DNA of 64,000 nt from Natrinema ejinorense (GCF_002494345.1 NZ_NXNI01000002.1:124001-188000), one strand, 5' to 3'. Shown: positions 43,548-53,115, numbered from the stretch's first letter. Notes: generated by a model not told the origin, from the sequence alone. A program made the numbers and translations.

Positions 43548-45506
43548 TCAAATCGTCGTAATGACGTCGTGGTTCCCCTCGAGCGCCTGTGCGTCTTCGT
43601 CCAGCAACGCGACGACGAGGTAGGGTGCGGAGGATTCGAAGTACTCGACGAGTGCAGCGATCCGTTCGGCGTCGATCGCCTCTAACGAGTCGAGCAACAT
43701 GAACGGAACCGTCTCGTACACGTCGTGGACGAGATATCCCGCCAACGCAAACACGAGCCCGATCACCTCACGTTCGCTCTCACTCAAGTGGTCGATCGAG
43801 TCCTCGTACGCCGCACCGTCGTCGGTGCTCCGCACGATCTTGAGATCGAACGAGGACTTGGTGACGGTTCGGCGACCGTCGCGGACTTCGCGGGTCGTTC
43901 GATCGATCCAGATGCGATCGAGGTTGTCGTACTCCAGTCTCTCGAGGAGATTGGCCATGTGTTCGTTGAACGCCTCGACCGCGTCCGCCTCGATCTGATC
44001 GATCTGGGTTCGAAGGCTCGTGAGTTCGTCGGTGACGTCCTCGCGACGCGTTTCGAGTTCCGTGCGCGTTTCGAGACGGGTCTCGATCGATTCGATCTCG
44101 TCTTCGACCTCGTCGCGTTCGTTTTCCGTGCGTTCGAGTTCGAACTCGAGTTGATTGACTTCCTTGTGTTTGTCGAGGACGTCGCCGTACTCTTCGGTCT
44201 CCAGTTCCTCGATTTCAGCTTCGAGCGATTCGATCTGATCGGTCAACTCCTCCCGTTCGGTCGTCAGCTCCTCGATCCGAGTGGTTCGCCGCTCGATCTC
44301 GTCGTCGATCGAGTCGAGTCGGCGCGTCGTCCGCTCGTACTCGCTTCGGTTCTCGTTGATTTCGGAGAGCAGTTCCCGTCGCTCGGAGAGTTCGGAACTC
44401 ACCTCGGTCCGTGCCTCGAGTCGCTCCTGTCGCGTCGTCCGAAGCTGCTCGATGGTCGTCTCGATCTGCTCGTGAGCCACCGACGAACCACAGGTCCAGC
44501 AGGTGACCGTCTCCGAATCCGCCAGCAGCTGGTCGGTGACGGCGCCATCGTCACCCTGGTCCGTGGTCGGCAACACCGACCCCGATTCTTCGAGGAGTTG
44601 CTCGTTGAACTGGATCGTACTCTGGAGCTGGGAGATCTCCTCGGTGAGCTCGTCCTTTTCCTCCTGGAGCATCTCGATCTCTGCTTCGATCCGATCGATG
44701 TCCGCGTCGTCGTCGGTCGACAGCGAGTCGAGACGCTCTTGGACCTCTTCTCGCTCCGTCTCGAGGGCCTCGATACTCTCACGTTCGGTTTCGACCTTGT
44801 CACGCACGCGTTCGAGGTCGGCTCGCGTCCCGCGTAGGTCCCCTAACTTCGTCTCGAGTTCGGATTGTTCCTCGCGGCGCTCTTCGACGTCGACGTTCGT
44901 CTCCTCGAGTTCCGCCTGGGCCTCCTCGAGTTCTTCCTGCAGCGTCTCGATCTCGTTCGTCAGCTGGGTTCGCTTTTGTTCGAGCGAGGGCAATCGCTGT
45001 TCGAGGTCGTCCAGTTCCGAGAGCTGTTCGTCGAGGTCTCGCTTCTGTCGTTCGTACTGTTTGATCTCGGCCTGAATCGCGTCCGTGTCGACGGGCCGCA
45101 TGATCAACTCCTGGAGGTCGTCCCCGCGGGCGACGGCCTGTCGAGCCTCGTTCGTCTCGAGCAAAAACGCGAACAAATCGGCGATCTCCGGGTCGTCGAG
45201 GTACGGGTCGCCATCGGTCTTGACCGTCGCGTTTCGACGCGTAAGCGTCCGGTGATACGTCTCGTCGCCGAACTCGAGGACGGAACGCCCTTCCTCGGCG
45301 TCGGCTTTCAGACTCACGTGATCGCTTCCGAGCGCTGCCATTATTCCCTGTAACAGCGAGGTCCGGTTGGTCGCGTTCCGCCCGGAGAGAACGGTTACAC
45401 CGTCGCTGAGGGAAACCTCCGTCTCGTCGATACCGCCGATGTTTTCGACCGAGAGCGACACTTCCGACGGCCGATTTCGGTTCTCTGCGTCCAAGCTACT
45501 TTCCAT
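43548..45506 (-). CDS. archaea-specific SMC-related protein
   Basis: The 652-residue protein has an N-terminal ATPase head with the variant Walker A SGRNATNRTSLLQGIMAAL. Long coiled coils (about residues 160-330 and 350-550) flank a CxxC hinge (VTCWTCGSSVAHEQI). The C-terminal head has LSESEREVIGLVFALAGYLV and Walker B VPFMLLDSLEAIDAERIA. The layout is Rad50-like, with a zinc-hook-type CxxC. The GxNATNRT loop lacks the usual Gly-Lys-Ser order, as is normal in this haloarchaeal group. Such Sph-type genes occur with rdfA and affect cell shape. It follows rdfA by 84 bases on the same strand. Confidence 0.9.
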   Translation of the reverse strand: MESSLDAENRNRPSEVSLSVENIGGIDETEVSLSDGVTVLSGRNATNRTSLLQGIMAALGSDHVSLKADAEEGRSVLEFGDETYHRTLTRRNATVKTDGDPYLDDPEIADLFAFLLETNEARQAVARGDDLQELIMRPVDTDAIQAEIKQYERQKRDLDEQLSELDDLEQRLPSLEQKRTQLTNEIETLQEELEEAQAELEETNVDVEERREEQSELETKLGDLRGTRADLERVRDKVETERESIEALETEREEVQERLDSLSTDDDADIDRIEAEIEMLQEEKDELTEEISQLQSTIQFNEQLLEESGSVLPTTDQGDDGAVTDQLLADSETVTCWTCGSSVAHEQIETTIEQLRTTRQERLEARTEVSSELSERRELLSEINENRSEYERTTRRLDSIDDEIERRTTRIEELTTEREELTDQIESLEAEIEELETEEYGDVLDKHKEVNQLEFELERTENERDEVEDEIESIETRLETRTELETRREDVTDELTSLRTQIDQIEADAVEAFNEHMANLLERLEYDNLDRIWIDRTTREVRDGRRTVTKSSFDLKIVRSTDDGAAYEDSIDHLSESEREVIGLVFALAGYLVHDVYETVPFMLLDSLEAIDAERIAALVEYFESSAPYLVVALLDEDAQALEGNHDVITTI

Positions 45507-45590
45507 GACAGCGGGTTCGTACTCATGCTACATAGGTATTTCCGCTTCGAGTGAAACCCGTTCAGCCGATCACTGCTGTCATTATTCCGA

Positions 45591-46235
45591 TTATCTTCTC
45601 TCGCTATCACTATCGCAATTGCAGGACCCGTTGTCGAGAAGTTCCCGGACGGTATACTCCTGAAAGCACTCTTCGCAGGTCACGGTCGCGGAGACGACGA
45701 CGTTGAAACCGCCGATGTCGATGATGTCGTTGTTGTCAAGTCGTTCGATCGTATCCGTCGTCACGGCCGCCGTTCGGTTCTGGAGCGCACCGAGTTTTTC
45801 CCCGCTTTGCTCGAGCCGTTCTTCGTCGCTCGGCGAGTCGAGCGACGCATCGAGACAGTCCGTCAAATGGTTATAGACTGTCTGATGGGAGACGAAGTCG
45901 GATTTGACTTGGTCGACGGCGACACCGTCGCGTTCGAGTTCGTTCTCGGTCTCTACTTGGACGCCGCTGCTCACATCGTCGTCGGTGAGCAACCGATAGG
46001 TGTTTTCGATCTCTCCCTCTTTAAATGAAATATCTGCTTGCTTAAGCGCTGCCTCGAGTATCCGTTGGTTGACAACTGTTGCAAGGGCACGAGTACTGTA
46101 CTGTTCGTCCGCATCGCCGGTCCAGTACGCGACGAGGTCGTCGTCGAGCCGATCCAGTTCGTATTGGTCCGCCATTCGTCCGATCTTACACCCACACGTC
46201 GAACTGGAAGTCGCTACGTCGTTTCGGTTGGCCAT
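45591..46235 (-). CDS. rdfA: rod-determining factor RdfA
   Basis: The 214-residue protein starts with TCGCKIGRMADQYELDRLDDDLVAYWTGD, the start expected of RdfA. A helical middle part follows, and it ends with a short Cys-rich zinc knuckle (CEECFQEYTVRELLDNGSCNC). In Haloferax RdfA is needed for the rod cell form and acts with an SMC-like protein. The gene leads an operon with that SMC-like gene. The ATG at 46235 was chosen as it puts the Cys-rich start near the N-terminus. Here it lies on a likely plasmid. Confidence 0.85.
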   Translation of the reverse strand: MANRNDVATSSSTCGCKIGRMADQYELDRLDDDLVAYWTGDADEQYSTRALATVVNQRILEAALKQADISFKEGEIENTYRLLTDDDVSSGVQVETENELERDGVAVDQVKSDFVSHQTVYNHLTDCLDASLDSPSDEERLEQSGEKLGALQNRTAAVTTDTIERLDNNDIIDIGGFNVVVSATVTCEECFQEYTVRELLDNGSCNCDSDSERR

Positions 46236-46421
46236 ATTCAACCTCCGGCCCCTTGGCCCAAAGGTGTTTCGCATGCCGATATATTTACATGAGTACCAGT
46301 GTAAGACGTTGCGCCGTTCGGTAGCTGCCGGCCCGCGTTCCGCCGTACGGAGACGGTCCCGCCTCCCGTGACGCGGTGGTCGTGCGACGAGGTTTCCGCC
46401 GAACCTAACGACCGACTCGGC

Positions 46422-46456
46422 GTTTGAACGTTACAAACGGTTTGAACGTCACAAAT
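46422..46456. promoter_or_regulatory. double GTTTG-N7-CAAAC operator-like site
   Basis: Two 17-base inverted repeats start 18 bases apart (GTTTGAACGTTACAAAC then GTTTGAACGTCACAAAT). They lie about 190 bases before rdfA. Confidence 0.6.
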
Positions 46457-47038
46457 CGGGTGAGTACTCTCGAATGTGATACTTGAGACGGACAGCGGTG
46501 CAGTCTCGGCCGGGATCGGCTCGTTCAGTTCGTCTCTCGGATCGGACGAGTGATTTCAGGAACCCCCATCCTGCCGGGAAACGGAATCGACGAGAGCGAA
46601 TTGCTGGCCCCCGCTCGTCACCACGTGACTCGAGTAGCAGTTTCCGTTCGACGTGTTTGCTCCCGTCTGACCGGCGTACAGCCGTCGTCATCCGTACCAC
46701 CTGGGACCGAAACGGGGACCGATTCAGGGACGCAACAGATTGGTCACTACTGTTCGATCGTGACATGCGCGCTCGCTCGATCCACCCGCGGATTCGGGGA
46801 CGACCATCTGTCGTTTGACGTTCGCGAACGTCTCGTCGAACGTTTCTACGTCTCGCTCATTGAGAGTGCCTGACAGCGACATTTTTACACGTGTATGTAT
46901 GTAATTTGAATGCGCCTGCGCGCCGTCACCGCAGCAGAGGGCCGCCAACGCGAGTGAAACCCTTCTATCGGCGGGTATATCGACCGAACGGGGGCGCACG
47001 GACGGCTCCCGCCGAGCGCGAACCCCGCCGGTGAAACC

Positions 47039-47055
47039 GTTTGACCCTCTCAAAC
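47039..47055. promoter_or_regulatory. GTTTG-N7-CAAAC site after IclR gene 2
   Basis: GTTTGACCCTCTCAAAC lies 16 bases past the stop of the IclR gene. It shares the arm sequence of the sites at 46422, 47870 and 47896. Confidence 0.6.
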
Positions 47056-47070
47056 AGATGGCTCGAGGAA

Positions 47071-47838
47071 TTACGAGAACTTCGAATTGATTTCGATAAC
47101 GTTCGCGGAGCGGGTAACCTTGTTCGGGAGCTCCTCGCGGTATCTGTCGCCGGTCATTCGACGTGACGGGCCGGAGATGCTGATCGCACCCAGAACCTGC
47201 CCGTCCGTCCCCATCACTGGCGCGGCGACACACCGCAACCCCTCGATTTTCTCCTCTTCGTCGAAGGCGTGCCCGCGTTCACGGATCGTCTCGAGGTTCT
47301 CGAAGAGTTCCTCGCGAGTGGTGATCGTCTGGTCCGTGTAGCCAGGTAATCCGTGCCGATCGACGATCTTCTCGACGCGTTCGCGCGGGTAATGAGCGAG
47401 AATGGCTTTGCCAAGCGAGATACAGTGGAGATACTCACGCTTCCCGACCGACGATGCCGTCTGGACCGCCTGGTCGCCGCCTTTCTTGTAGAGATACACC
47501 CCGCGGCCGTGTTCCTCCATCGCGAACTGCACCAACTCGTTGCACTCCGAAGCGAGTTCGTCTACTTCGTCGGCGACGACGTCGTAGATTCCGAGTCGGT
47601 CCTTTACGCCCTCGCCGAGGTGGAGGTATCGGAGGCTGAGTTGGTATTCCTCCCCGTTCCTGACGACGTATTCGTTCTCGAGTAGCGTCGCCAGGTGACA
47701 GTGGATCGTCCCCTTCGATCGACCGAGTTCGGCGGCGATTTCCGTGATGCGGGCACTATCGTTCTCGTGAAGAAAATCGATGATCTCGAGGGTGATCCCC
47801 ACTGCCTGAATCGTTCGGGGTTTCGTCGTTTCCGACAT
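47071..47838 (-). CDS. IclR family transcriptional regulator 2
   Basis: The 255-residue protein has the winged helix (ARITEIAAELGRSKGTIHCHLATLLENEYVVRNGEEYQL) and the effector domain (SLGKAILAHYPRERVEKIVDRHGLPG, GHAFDEEEKIEGLRCVAAPV, GAISISGPSRRM). Its own upstream region holds two GTTTG-N7-CAAAC palindromes, so it is probably self-controlled. It stands at the left end of the sugar island with the Usp and transporter genes. It is a candidate regulator for the island, though the sites were not found before the ABC operon. Confidence 0.93.
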   Translation of the reverse strand: MSETTKPRTIQAVGITLEIIDFLHENDSARITEIAAELGRSKGTIHCHLATLLENEYVVRNGEEYQLSLRYLHLGEGVKDRLGIYDVVADEVDELASECNELVQFAMEEHGRGVYLYKKGGDQAVQTASSVGKREYLHCISLGKAILAHYPRERVEKIVDRHGLPGYTDQTITTREELFENLETIRERGHAFDEEEKIEGLRCVAAPVMGTDGQVLGAISISGPSRRMTGDRYREELPNKVTRSANVIEINSKFS

Positions 47839-47869
47839 GGTGGAAGTTAGCATATGGAGTCACTAAACT

Positions 47870-47912
47870 GTTTGCATGTGGCAAACGAGGCCGGTGTTTG
47901 ACCGGTTCAAAC
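47870..47912. promoter_or_regulatory. paired GTTTG-N7-CAAAC palindromes upstream of IclR 2
   Basis: GTTTGCATGTGGCAAAC (47870-47886) and GTTTGACCGGTTCAAAC (47896-47912) lie 32-74 bases before the start. The 26-base spacing suits two dimers bound on nearby faces. They are likely the regulator's own operators. Confidence 0.7.
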
Positions 47913-48203
47913 GCCCTGCATCGATTGGCCGCATCGAGGTCGGGGGAGTCCCGCTCGGCGCCGATCCGCGCCCGGCGATTCGTGGGCGCGTATCGATCCG
48001 ATCGCCGGGTCACTCTGCCAGTTGTTCGTACCGCTGTCGACGACGTGGGTGTCGATGGGTCACAGCGATGGGTAACTCCGGCTATTCGTCGATTTCACCG
48101 TTTCCGAGCCCCTCAGGGGACCGGGCGGCCCGGTGTCGGCTGCGAGTCGGTCGCGGACGCGCTCGAGGTCGAGCGCTCCCCAGGCCGCACCTGGAGTAGC
48201 AGC
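47913..48203. other. spacer between IclR 2 operators and the usp gene
   Basis: The roughly 290-base stretch is GC-rich; frames in it lack the usual acidic character. I see no RNA gene or repeat beyond the operators to its left. Confidence 0.5.
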
Positions 48204-48638
48204 CTACGACCGAACGAACGTCACCGGACACGGCGCGTTGAGGAGGACGGTCTGGGCCGTGCTCCCGAACAACGCTTTCCCCGTTGGGTTGCGTCCTTTC
48301 CCCTGTACGTACAGCAAATCCGGATCGAGCACGTCAGCGAGTTCGACGAACGCGGTGCCCGCCTCGCCGACGACGCCACGAACCGTGTGCTCTATGTCCG
48401 CGTCTTGGAGGACGCGAGCAGCGTCTCGCACGGATTGACTCCGCCGGGCGACCTCGTCCGTCGACGGGCTCCCGTCGAAGTCCAGTTCGTCGACCCGCTT
48501 CTCGAATTCTTCCTCGTCGTAGGCTCTCGCCAGGACGATCGATGCGTCTGTCGGGGTGGCGACGTCGACAACCGCGTCGAGCAACGGCGTCTGGTCGTCG
48601 ACATCCCGTACTGCTACCAAAATCGTGTCTACGGACAT
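48204..48638 (-). CDS. universal stress protein (UspA family)
   Basis: The 144-residue protein starts with MSVDTILVAVRDVDDQTPLLDAVVDVA. It ends with the nucleotide loop and strand of the Usp fold (LLYVQGKGRNPTGKALFGSTAQTVLLNAPCPVTFV), with the Gly-x2-Gly-x9-Gly-Ser ATP motif. It is cytoplasmic. The ATG at 48638 is preferred; the longer frame upstream adds an unlikely leader. It may help the cell in stress or regulate the neighbouring transporter; Usp genes often lie beside transport genes in haloarchaea. Confidence 0.9.
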   Translation of the reverse strand: MSVDTILVAVRDVDDQTPLLDAVVDVATPTDASIVLARAYDEEEFEKRVDELDFDGSPSTDEVARRSQSVRDAARVLQDADIEHTVRGVVGEAGTAFVELADVLDPDLLYVQGKGRNPTGKALFGSTAQTVLLNAPCPVTFVRS

Positions 48639-48937
48639 CGTTCGATCGTACCGTTGGTGTCCAGTGATATATATCCTGTGTCGGTTTCGCGGTCGAACGG
48701 TGTGCGCTTCCGCTCCTGGCACACCGATCGCTAGTCTCGATTCCATGGCTCCGGCCGCGTGTTCGATCCCGAACGGATCGTAATCGGCGTCGACGCGTTC
48801 ATCTCGAGCCGGCCCGCGGAAACGGGGAGATCCTGCCGTCTCGTTCGCGCGTTCTCATACGGGCTCCTGGCAGTCAGTGACGGCGCACCCACGAGCCGCC
48901 CTGGGGTTGGCTCGACACATCGGTACAGGGGACCGTC

Positions 48938-49870
48938 TCAGGCCAATTGCATCAGCGTCGCACCGATGACGATGAAGACGATCCCGCTGATAACGCGGGG
49001 GGACCTCGGAACCTGTCGCGCGAGGAGATAGGAGATGGCGACGATAAACAGCGGATAGGTATTCGAGAGCGGGACCACGGTCACGACCGTTCCGAGCTGA
49101 AGCGCCGAGAACCACGCGAGCCAGTTTCCGGCGACGAAGACGCCCGCGAGCGTAAACGCGAGGAGGGCCGTTCGGCTGCGGATGCGTAGCTTCAGTCGCG
49201 TTTCGCTCGAGACGCCAAACAGGACGACGAACGCGACGAGCGCGGCCGTCTGACCGATCGCAGTTCCCAGTAACGGATCCGAATGGCGGTTCAGTCCGAT
49301 TTTCACGAGGACGAACGAGATCCCGAGCATGGCCATCGCGATGCCCGGAACGACGATGTCCCGTGGCTGTACATCGGCGAGTTCGTCGACGAGCAAGTCC
49401 GTCTCGGCCGTCGCGCTGTTGCCCAGTATCTGGAGGACGATCCCGCCGGCGACGATACACGCCAGTCCGATCCCCGTGAGGAGGGTAAACGGCTCCCCGA
49501 AAAGCGGCAGTGCGAGCAGTGCGGCGACGGCGGGATTCGCGCTGACGACGGCTGCAGAGAGCCGAGCGCCGATGCGGTCGATACTTCTGAAGTAGAGCAG
49601 GCGAAACACCGCCGGATTGGCCAGCCCCGCGACGGCGAACGGGGCGACGTCCCCGACGGCGATGCCATCGATCGAGACGCCACGAACGGCGAGCAGTGTC
49701 CAGAAAACGACGACGCTGACGACGATACTGACGACGGCAGCCACGAGCGCTGGTGACCGCTGGCCGGTGACGTCACTGCTATCGAGACCGTATTCGACCG
49801 CGATCGCCTGAAAGGCCGAACAGATCGCTGCGAGGAGCGCGAGGCCGGCACTGAGTTCCAGCGCTATCAT
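48938..49870 (-). CDS. EamA/DMT-type transporter
   Basis: The 310-residue protein has ten membrane helices in two repeats of five (about 1-150 and 165-310), the mark of the drug/metabolite transporter group. Repeat ends carry FRSIDRIGARLSAAVVSANPAVAALLALPLFGE and FSALQLGTVVTVVPLSNTYPLFIVAISYLLARQ. It may export a sugar product or amino acid. It lies between the usp gene and the ABC ATPase gene, on the same strand as both. Confidence 0.9.
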   Translation of the reverse strand: MIALELSAGLALLAAICSAFQAIAVEYGLDSSDVTGQRSPALVAAVVSIVVSVVVFWTLLAVRGVSIDGIAVGDVAPFAVAGLANPAVFRLLYFRSIDRIGARLSAAVVSANPAVAALLALPLFGEPFTLLTGIGLACIVAGGIVLQILGNSATAETDLLVDELADVQPRDIVVPGIAMAMLGISFVLVKIGLNRHSDPLLGTAIGQTAALVAFVVLFGVSSETRLKLRIRSRTALLAFTLAGVFVAGNWLAWFSALQLGTVVTVVPLSNTYPLFIVAISYLLARQVPRSPRVISGIVFIVIGATLMQLA

Positions 49871-50013
49871 TGGTTCCTCTCTGGTCGAGACCGAACACAG
49901 TGATCGGTGTTAACCCTGTCGATGATGGCGTACACGTCAACCGGTACTCGGAGTGCAGGAGGGAGCGACGTATGCTGGGTCAGCGAAGAATTCGTCCTCG
50001 CTGGTCCCGGAAA

Positions 50014-51180
50014 TCAATCCGTCTTCGAGGTCCGTTCGGCGGCCGTTTCGGACGCTTTCGTCCTGGCGACTGTATCGATCTCGCCGATGCGATCACCGGA
50101 CTGTTGGTCGAATCCGTGAACGAGTGTATCGTCGACCGTGAGCCAGACATCGTCACCGCGGTGGGCTGCGACGGTACTGGGAGCCACCACCGTGAGGTCG
50201 ACGCTCTCACCGTCCTCGTCACCGACGATGATGTCGATGATTTGTTCGTCGCCCTGGGGTTCGGTTACTTCGACTTCGCCGCGAATGGCGTTGTCGACGG
50301 GTTCGGTGTTGACCGTGAAGTACTGCGGACGAACTCCGAGGACGAATTCGTCGTAGTCGCTGTACCGGTCCGCGATATCGGGCTCGAGGCGGTACGCGAA
50401 GTCTTCGTCGGCCCTGGTCGCTCGAACGACCCCCTCGTCGTCTATCGTCACGTCGATGAAGTTCATCGCGGGACTGCCGATAAAGCCCGCAACGAACCGG
50501 TTCACAGGCTCGTGGTACACCTCGTCCGGCGAACCGATCTGCTGAATATTGGCGTCGTTCATCACGACGAGTTTGTCCCCGAGCGACATCGCCTCTTCCT
50601 GGTCGTGGGTGACGTACAACGTCGTGATTCCGAGGTCACGCTGGAGCACTTTGATTCGCGACCGCATGCTCATCTTCAGCTTTGCGTCGAGGTTGGCCAG
50701 GGGCTCGTCCATCAGGAACACTGACGGGCGACGGATGATCGCCCGGCCGAGGGCGACGCGCTGTTGTTGGCCGCCACTGAGGTTGTCGATGTCCCGATCC
50801 AGCAGTTCGGGAATCTCGAGGGTCTCGGCGACCTCCTTGACGCGCTCCTTGCGGGTTTCCTTGTCGGTTCCGTGGACCCGAAGGGGGTACCCGATGTTCT
50901 CCCGCACGGTCATGTGTGGATAGAGCGCGAAGTTCTGGAACACCATCGCGGCGTTCCTGTTTTTCGGGTGGACGTCGGTGACGTCGAACCCGTCCATCTC
51001 GATGGTGCCCCCGCTGGGCTCCGTCAGCCCGGCGAGACAGCGAAGCGTCGTCGTCTTGCCACAGCCACTGGGACCGAGCAAGATGGCGAACTCCCCGTCA
51101 TCGACGGTGAGATTGATGTCCTCGATCGCGAGCTCGTCGCCGTATTTTTTCGTCACGTCGGTGTATTCTACTTTCGTCAT
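50014..51180 (-). CDS. sugar ABC transporter ATPase (MsmK/UgpC/ThuK type)
   Basis: The 388-residue ATPase has Walker A GPSGCGKTTTLRCLAGL, the signature NLSGGQQQRVALGRAI, Walker B VFLMDEPLANLDAKLKM and the H-loop LYVTHDQEEAM. A TOBE/MalK-type regulatory C-terminal domain of about 130 residues follows (VDGFDVTDVHPKNRNAAMVFQNFALYPH is the Q-loop region). It drives the importer made by the two permeases and binding protein upstream. It follows permease MalG by about 80 bases. Confidence 0.94.
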   Translation of the reverse strand: MTKVEYTDVTKKYGDELAIEDINLTVDDGEFAILLGPSGCGKTTTLRCLAGLTEPSGGTIEMDGFDVTDVHPKNRNAAMVFQNFALYPHMTVRENIGYPLRVHGTDKETRKERVKEVAETLEIPELLDRDIDNLSGGQQQRVALGRAIIRRPSVFLMDEPLANLDAKLKMSMRSRIKVLQRDLGITTLYVTHDQEEAMSLGDKLVVMNDANIQQIGSPDEVYHEPVNRFVAGFIGSPAMNFIDVTIDDEGVVRATRADEDFAYRLEPDIADRYSDYDEFVLGVRPQYFTVNTEPVDNAIRGEVEVTEPQGDEQIIDIIVGDEDGESVDLTVVAPSTVAAHRGDDVWLTVDDTLVHGFDQQSGDRIGEIDTVARTKASETAAERTSKTD

Positions 51181-51259
51181 GATTGGATCCTCCTGGTAGC
51201 AGTCGTACTCCTGCTGGCGGGTTGCTTGGCGTGCGGTTCGAGGGAGCGATATGTCGGCG

Positions 51260-52174
51260 TCATTTGCCGACCGCCCCCATGCTGAATCCTCTGACGAGTT
51301 GCTGGCGCGCGACGAACGCGAACACCAACACGGGCAAGAGGACGATGGTCGCCCCGACGCTCATGTTGATCCACTGGATGTTGTACTTCGTGACGAACGA
51401 TGCCAGGCCGACCGGCGCCGTCATCGCGTCCGCGTTCAACGTGAGAATGACCGCGAACAGTAACTCGTTCCACGTGATAATCGTCGTGAAGATAGCCGAC
51501 GCGATCAGCCCCGGCGTCACCAGCGGCAACACGATTTTGAAGAAGGCTCCCAGGTGCGTGTGTCCGTCCATCATCGCCGATTCGACGAGGCTGTCGGGGA
51601 CCTCCTCGAAGAACCCCTTCATCATCCAGACGGCGAAGGGGATGTTGAACATGGAGTAGACGAGGACGAGTCCGGGAAGGGTGTTGACGAGCTGGAAGTT
51701 CCGGAAGATGACGAACAGCGGAATGATCGTCACGATCGGCGGCATGAACCGCGTCGAGAGAATGTAGAACGGCAGGTGAAAGTCCAGGTTGTACGGGTAA
51801 TCGAACGTCACGAACGCGTACGCCGCCATCGCGCCGATGGACGTTGCGATGATCGTCGTGATCGTCGTCACGACGACGCTGTTGAAGATGAACTGTGCGA
51901 ACTCCGGGCGCTGTGTGAACAACTGCACGAAGTTTCCGAACTCGGCGTCGAGCGGAATCCACTGCGGCGGGAACGTAAGCAGCGTCTCTCGCGTTTTCAG
52001 CGTCGCCGTTACCAGCCAGTAGACGGGAAACAGCGTCCAGGCCAGAAACAGGGCCAGCGCCCCGTATAGTATGCCCTTCGTGATCCCCGTCTCGGTGAGT
52101 CGTTCGTATAGCTGTTCGAACTCTGAAGGCTCCTCGTAGGGCACCTCCACGGGTGTATCGTCTTTGACTGTCAT
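51260..52174 (-). CDS. sugar ABC transporter permease (MalG/ThuG type)
   Basis: The 304-residue protein has six membrane helices and the EAA loop SAMMDGHTHLGAFFKIVLPLVTPGL, which contacts the ATPase. It is the second permease of a CUT1-type importer. Its ATG overlaps the stop of the first permease (ATGA). The N-terminal acidic tail (DDTPVEVPYEEPSEFEQLY) lies in the cytoplasm. Confidence 0.93.
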   Translation of the reverse strand: MTVKDDTPVEVPYEEPSEFEQLYERLTETGITKGILYGALALFLAWTLFPVYWLVTATLKTRETLLTFPPQWIPLDAEFGNFVQLFTQRPEFAQFIFNSVVVTTITTIIATSIGAMAAYAFVTFDYPYNLDFHLPFYILSTRFMPPIVTIIPLFVIFRNFQLVNTLPGLVLVYSMFNIPFAVWMMKGFFEEVPDSLVESAMMDGHTHLGAFFKIVLPLVTPGLIASAIFTTIITWNELLFAVILTLNADAMTAPVGLASFVTKYNIQWINMSVGATIVLLPVLVFAFVARQQLVRGFSMGAVGK

Positions 52175-53115
52175 GAGCCGAACTCCACGTTAGCGATTTT
52201 GACGAAGCTCATTGCCAGCACTATCACTAACACGAGCAACGTCACGGCCATCGCGGCTGCTTCGCCGAAGTTGTTGAATCGGAACGCCGTCCGGTACATC
52301 TCCATACTGACTACGTTGGTCGCACTCGAGGGGCCACCACGGGTGAGGATGAACACCTTCGCGAACACGCGCAGGGCGTCTACCACCCGGATGATCAACA
52401 CGAGCACGATCAGCGACGTGAGATACGGGAGCGTGATGTGCAGGAACCGCTGGGTTCGGGACGCACCGTCCATGACGGCCGCTTCGCTGATGTCGTCGGG
52501 AACCGACTGGAGACCGGCGAACAACACCAACACGACCAGCGGTGTCCACTGCCAGATGTCGGTCAGGATGACCGAGTACAGCGCGACGCTGGTTTCGCTT
52601 ATCCAGCCGACGTTGGCTCCACCGGTAAATGGCGTCGCCATGTAATCGAGAAGCCCGTTTGGCGCGTACATCAGCCGCCAGATGAGGCCGATGACCGTCG
52701 GTGAGATGATCATCGGGATGAGGATCAGCGTCTGCCACAGCCCCCGGAGCTTGAGTTTCTTATTCAACAGCAGGGCGATAGCGAACCCGAGGAAGAACTC
52801 CACGCCGACCGCTATCACCACGAACTTCGCCGTCACCGCCAACGAGTTGAGGAACGCATCGTTACTCGCGAGATCGACGTAGTTCTCGAACCCGACGAAC
52901 TCCGTTCCGGTGGCAAGGAACCGCTGAGTCGACATCTGCAACGCCCGCAGTAACGGGTAGAACGTCAGTGCGAACAGAATCAGTACTGCCGGAAGCGCCA
53001 TCAGCCATCGGAGGCGGTCGTCGATCCACAGCAGCACCCGCTCTTTGGTCGAGTCCTCCGCTCCGAAGAACTCGCTCTCCGAAGCCGGTAATTCCTCGCC
53101 TGTTTCAGTTGCCAT
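52171..53115 (-). CDS. sugar ABC transporter permease (MalF/ThuF type)
   Basis: The 314-residue protein has six main helices and the EAA loop SEAAVMDGASRTQRFLHITLPYLTSL. A short cytoplasmic acidic N-tail comes first. It pairs with the MalG-like gene, which overlaps by four bases, and follows the binding-protein gene by 52 bases. The whole forms the operon SBP-MalF-MalG-ATPase. Confidence 0.93.
   Translation of the reverse strand: MATETGEELPASESEFFGAEDSTKERVLLWIDDRLRWLMALPAVLILFALTFYPLLRALQMSTQRFLATGTEFVGFENYVDLASNDAFLNSLAVTAKFVVIAVGVEFFLGFAIALLLNKKLKLRGLWQTLILIPMIISPTVIGLIWRLMYAPNGLLDYMATPFTGGANVGWISETSVALYSVILTDIWQWTPLVVLVLFAGLQSVPDDISEAAVMDGASRTQRFLHITLPYLTSLIVLVLIIRVVDALRVFAKVFILTRGGPSSATNVVSMEMYRTAFRFNNFGEAAAMAVTLLVLVIVLAMSFVKIANVEFGS

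Larger units (their letters stand above)
46236..47070. other. spacer upstream of rdfA with operator-like palindromes
   Basis: This 835-base gap has no frame with good composition. It holds two side-by-side GTTTG-N7-CAAAC sites at 46422-46438 and 46440-46456 (the second ends CAAAT) and one at 47039-47055. The sites match those before the IclR gene at 47870-47912. A gene once here may have been lost, or rdfA may be under the same control. Confidence 0.6.

Noticed and set aside
43725-44837. 370-codon plus-strand open frame
   Set aside because: It is antisense to the SMC-like gene. Long coiled coils rich in Glu/Arg codons make open antisense frames; the product is Phe/Arg/Leu-rich and not like any family.
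46550-46873. plus-strand frame of 107 codons upstream of rdfA
   Set aside because: Composition is Arg/Ser/Thr-rich with no acidic bias or known motif; no promoter was seen.
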